A DNA stretch of 64,000 bases from positions 769,414-833,413 of the forward strand of contig CP150557.1 of the NCBI GenBank assembly GCA_049487715.1. The letters are read 5' to 3'. Positions within the stretch are counted from its first letter, which is position 1, and every line of letters begins with the position of its first letter. This DNA comes from Pycnococcus provasolii. Its lineage: Eukaryota > Chlorophyta > Pseudoscourfieldiophyceae > Pseudoscourfieldiales. A program made the position numbers and the translations under genes. The notes below the pieces were generated by a model. It worked only from the letters and a program-made list of their open reading frames with translations, had not been told where the DNA came from and did not search any database. This document shows positions 63,679-64,000 of this stretch, one piece after another.

Positions 63679-63826
63679 AAAAAAAATGGCTGTTGTTATT
63701 GGCTTCGTTCTGCACGACACTGGCCGACGGTCGGCCGCATACCGGAGGCAAATTTTTTTTTTCAACATGTGCGTCAAACTGCCAGCCTGGCAATTAGGGT
63801 TACAATTAGGGTTACAATTAGGGTTA
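63679..63826 (+). repeat. Subtelomeric element, copy C (telomere-proximal)
   Basis: Shares the 3' two-thirds of copies A and B, from the AAAAAATGGCTGTTG segment. It ends in three CAATTAGGGTTA units (63791-63826) that pass directly into the terminal telomere. This is the live junction form of the element. Confidence 0.93.
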
Positions 63827-64000
63827 GGGTTAGGGTTAGGGTTAGGGTTAGGGTTAGGGTTAGGGTTAGGGTTAGGGTTAGGGTTAGGGTTAGGGTTAGG
63901 GTTAGGGTTAGGGTTAGGGTTAGGGTTAGGGTTAGGGTTAGGGTTAGGGTTAGGGTTAGGGTTAGGGTTAGGGTTAGGGTTAGGGTTAGGTTAGGGTTAG
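63821..64000 (+). repeat. Terminal telomere, TTAGGG repeats
   Basis: Twenty-eight perfect GGGTTA units (63821-63988), one GGTTA variant, then further units to the window edge. The G-rich strand runs 5' to 3' outward, as at a right chromosome end. Confidence 0.98.

Noticed and set aside
63686-63994. 102-codon ORF ending in a long Leu-Gly repeat
   Set aside because: The Leu-Gly part is simply TTAGGG translated in one frame. The first part is the shared subtelomeric element, whose copy B loses the frame, so it is not a conserved protein.

Overview
This window is the right-hand end of a eukaryotic nuclear chromosome. It closes in at least 28 uninterrupted TTAGGG units (63821-63988, continuing to 64000). 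The genome is compact: about one gene per 2 kb, mostly single open frames, introns of only 76-237 nt, and stop codons of convergent genes as little as 24 nt apart. Several features point to a small green alga, probably of prasinophyte grade. The actin gene has a phase-0 intron after codon 20, the plant-type position. There are long Ser-Pro(n) tracts like those of chlorophyte cell-wall proteins, a plant-type Hsp110, a plastid-style EttA and RRM protein with transit-like N-termini, and TGTAA motifs at several 3' ends. I cannot name the genus.

Positions 1-47.7 kb are ordinary euchromatin with conserved housekeeping genes: Hsp110, a LFR/BAF250-like chromatin protein, ARF GTPase, an ABCC transporter, an endonuclease/exonuclease/phosphatase-fold protein, a tandem-repeat coiled-coil protein, a cinnamoyl-CoA-reductase-like SDR, BolA, an ADCK2-like kinase, a SARNP/Tho1-like SAP protein, Snu114/EFTUD2, EttA-type ABCF, Mpp10, a ubiquitin-like protein, a GBP-type GTPase, a kelch protein, an EF-hand voltage-gated K+ channel, actin, an RRM protein, a PWWP+IBD (LEDGF-like) protein and eIF2-alpha. 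Six of the gene pairs are divergent and share 200-510 bp of upstream DNA, often with short telomere-like motifs or CT-rich leaders. A 5'-truncated Ty1/copia retrotransposon remnant lies at 2.1-3.1 kb beside degenerate telomeric repeats.

Positions 47.7-50.7 kb are an old subtelomere, now internal: a decayed ORF, twin perfect 46-bp hairpins, GGTCGA-type inverted repeats, a 14-bp minisatellite, and two interstitial telomere blocks (11 and 19 perfect units) in the same orientation as the true end. Beyond them, 50.7-61.3 kb holds one uninterrupted frame of about 3500 codons. It encodes a giant ectodomain (FG-GAP-like repeats, polyproline, Ig-like/DUF5011-like modules) joined to a polycystin-type cation channel. 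Its 5' end runs without a stop into the interstitial telomere, so the N-terminus and signal peptide are not visible. From 61.3 kb to the end the DNA is AT-rich and gene-poor. It contains two further copies of the ~200-bp subtelomeric element also found at 49.5 kb, each ending in CAATTAGGGTTA units, the last one leading into the terminal telomere. The simplest reading is that an earlier chromosome end near 49.8-50.7 kb was extended by a distal segment carrying the channel gene.
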